In this document: one piece after another, positions 5,782 through 7,211 of the stretch
Position numbering within the stretch: the stretch's first letter is position 1
How the letters are laid out: each line of letters opens with the position of its first letter
Source of the DNA: Acholeplasmataceae bacterium
Lineage (GTDB): Bacteria > Bacillota_I > Bacilli_A > Acholeplasmatales > Acholeplasmataceae
DNA: 7,211 bases
Direction of reading: 5' to 3'
NCBI GenBank assembly: GCA_030656435.1
Contig: JAUSOA010000295.1
Coordinates: 1-7,211 of the forward strand
Notes under the pieces: generated by a model
Databases searched by the model: none
Told to the model about the DNA's origin: nothing
Seen by the model: the letters and a program-made list of their open reading frames with translations, nothing else
Position numbers and translations under genes: made by a program

Positions 5782-7211
5782 AATAACACCTCCAAAAGTC
5801 TACCAATATTAAAGACAATCACACCTAAAACCCAAGCAAGTCCTGTTTGAAATAATACTGCTTTCCACATTCTTTTTGTTGTTCCAAGCTCTTGACGCAT
5901 TGCACCTATCGCACCAAAACATGGAGCGCTAAATAAGTTAAATACCATAAACGCATAGGCTGATGATGCTGTAAAGAAGCTAAATGCACCACTACCAAAA
6001 ATGAGTAATCCCTCTGAAGTAGAATCTGAATAACCAGCAATAATTGCCATAGATGCAACAACTTGTTCTTTTGCAACTAGGCCCTGAATTGCAGAAACTG
6101 TTGCTTCCCAGCTCCATGTACCTAGCATTGGATAAAATATCCACGCGAATATATTGCCTAGGCTTGCTAGAATCGAATCACTTGGATCAACTCCATAGGT
6201 GAAGTTCCAAGAAAAGCTAATGAGTAACCATATTGCAATCGATGCGAGTAATATAATAGACCCTGCTCTTTGTATAAATGCCCAAGCCTTAGATAATACA
6301 TCACGAAAGACATAAGTAAAGTTTGGCATTTTATACTCTGGAAGCTCGAGGATAAAGCTTGAAGTATGACCCTTGAATAATATTTTCTTCATCAAGAATG
6401 CTGATAACAAAATAACAAATATTGCTAGAAAGTAAAGCGATGCACTTGCAAGTCCTGAGTAGTCTCTAAAGAAATAACCTGCAAATAACGTAATGATTGG
6501 AAGTTTAGCACTACAAGGTATAAATGGTGTTAGTAGGATGGTCATTTTCTTCTCGGTTTCATCATTAATAGTTCTAGCAGACAGTATCGCAGGGACACTA
6601 CAGCCACTACCAATAATAAAGGGAATAAGTGATTTACCTGATAATCCAACCTTTTGAAAAATACGATCTAAAAAGAATGCAATTCTAGACATATAGCCTG
6701 TAGTTTCTAAAAATGATATGAGGAAAAATAAAATGATTAATTGCGGTAAAAAGTTTAAAATTGCTCCAACTCCAGCTAGCATACCATCAACAACAAGACT
6801 TTGTGACCAAGCGGATGCTCCAAGGCTATGAAGTAGTTCTCCAAACCATTCACCTGAAATCCCTACATATTGATCCACAAAATCAACAGTCCATCCCCCG
6901 ACAGGTCCTGCAGCTAAATAGTAGACACCAAACATAATTATCATAAAAATTGGAATTGCAGCATACTTATTCAAAAATATGGAATCGAGTCGATCTGTCC
7001 ATGTAATTTGATCTTTTTTTGCTACAATTGCATCGTCTCTTACGTTTTCGATATATCGATATCTTTCATCAGCAATGACTTGCTCCATATCTCTATTGTA
7101 TGTTTTTGAAAGCTTTTCGATAATGTGCTTTGTTTCTTCTGTATGATGACTCTCAAACAAGGGGTCATTTTCAATCAGTTTGACTGCTAAAAAACGATCA
7201 TGCTTTGTCTC
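5778..7211 (-). CDS. feoB: Ferrous iron transport protein B, membrane domain (partial, 5' end beyond right edge)
   Basis: Inner-membrane Fe2+ uptake protein. The frame is open to the right edge, giving 477 visible residues; a TTG at 7160 is an internal codon, not the start, because RFLAVKLIENDPLF just before and across it continues the family pattern. The N-terminal G domain (G1-G5 motifs) and most of the helical spacer are outside the window. Counting from the first visible residue, the end of the cytosolic part reaches about 70, followed by about eight hydrophobic segments. The first Gate motif, GSGCSVPAI, is at 201-209. IPCSAKLPI is at 231-239, LVAKEQVV at 378-385, and the second Gate motif, NLFSAPCFGAIG, at 425-436. 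The conserved Cys residues of both Gates are present. IPCSAKLP resembles the Firmicute form. Its TGA stop overlaps the ATG of the small Cys-rich gene. FeoA would be expected upstream but cannot be seen. Confidence 0.94.
   Translation of the reverse strand, partial: ETKHDRFLAVKLIENDPLFESHHTEETKHIIEKLSKTYNRDMEQVIADERYRYIENVRDDAIVAKKDQITWTDRLDSIFLNKYAAIPIFMIIMFGVYYLAAGPVGGWTVDFVDQYVGISGEWFGELLHSLGASAWSQSLVVDGMLAGVGAILNFLPQLIILFFLISFLETTGYMSRIAFFLDRIFQKVGLSGKSLIPFIIGSGCSVPAILSARTINDETEKKMTILLTPFIPCSAKLPIITLFAGYFFRDYSGLASASLYFLAIFVILLSAFLMKKILFKGHTSSFILELPEYKMPNFTYVFRDVLSKAWAFIQRAGSIILLASIAIWLLISFSWNFTYGVDPSDSILASLGNIFAWIFYPMLGTWSWEATVSAIQGLVAKEQVVASMAIIAGYSDSTSEGLLIFGSGAFSFFTASSAYAFMVFNLFSAPCFGAIGAMRQELGTTKRMWKAVLFQTGLAWVLGVIVFNIGRLLEVLL
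5787..5793 (-). promoter_or_regulatory. Ribosome binding site of the small Feo gene inside feoB
   Basis: GGAGGTG on the minus strand, with the GGAGG core 7 bases before the ATG at 5781, lies in the last codons of feoB. Such a strong site inside a coding end is good evidence that the 54-codon frame is translated. Confidence 0.82.

Noticed and set aside
7158..7160. TTG as the start of feoB at 7160
   Set aside because: The frame stays open for 17 more codons to the window edge and the residues there (RFLAVKLIENDP) fit FeoB, so the gene continues beyond the window.
1..7211. CRISPR arrays, insertion sequences, tRNA or rRNA genes, toxin-antitoxin or phage genes
   Set aside because: No regularly spaced repeats, transposase motifs, terminal inverted repeats, tRNA-like folds or defence-type proteins were found; almost all sequence is taken up by the genes described.

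Overview
The window is A+T-rich, densely packed bacterial DNA with standard decoding: TGA is used as a stop (mscS, feoB) and Trp is encoded by TGG. Strong AGGAGG-type ribosome binding sites, short leaders and B. subtilis-like SpeA, SpeB and MscS proteins point to a low-GC Gram-positive lineage. The E1 subunits of pyruvate dehydrogenase look to me, from memory, closest to the Mollicutes/low-GC Firmicute type. An Acholeplasma- or Izemoplasma-like organism, or a related Firmicute with genetic code 11, would fit. This is an inference; no database was searched.

Layout from left to right. (1) Positions 1-1777, minus strand: pdhB (cut by the left edge) and pdhA, the E1 beta and alpha subunits of a pyruvate dehydrogenase-type complex. 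They are separated by 2 bases, and a near-consensus promoter lies just upstream of pdhA. (2) Positions 1778-1998: a 221-base gap holding that promoter, a possible set of phased repeats, a stretch of nearly pure A/T and the terminator of the next operon. (3) Positions 1999-4354, minus strand: speA-speB, an Orn/Lys/Arg decarboxylase and an agmatinase overlapping by 14 bases. Together they would convert arginine to agmatine and then to putrescine plus urea. (4) Positions 4355-4515: a divergent promoter region with two extended -10 elements and a central 12-base palindrome. (5) Positions 4516-5598, plus strand: a single MscS-family mechanosensitive channel gene whose terminator hairpin is built into its last codons. 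(6) Positions 5617-7211, minus strand: the membrane part of the ferrous iron transporter FeoB (cut by the right edge), followed, with a 4-base ATGA overlap, by a 54-residue Cys-rich FeoB-associated membrane protein that is easily missed because of its size.

The genes form four transcription units covering central carbon metabolism, polyamine synthesis, osmotic safety and iron uptake. I see no mobile element, CRISPR array, RNA gene, phage gene or defence system. This reads as an ordinary core-genome region. The points worth a second look are small-scale: gene overlaps, the hairpin inside a coding end, the small Feo protein and possible operators.
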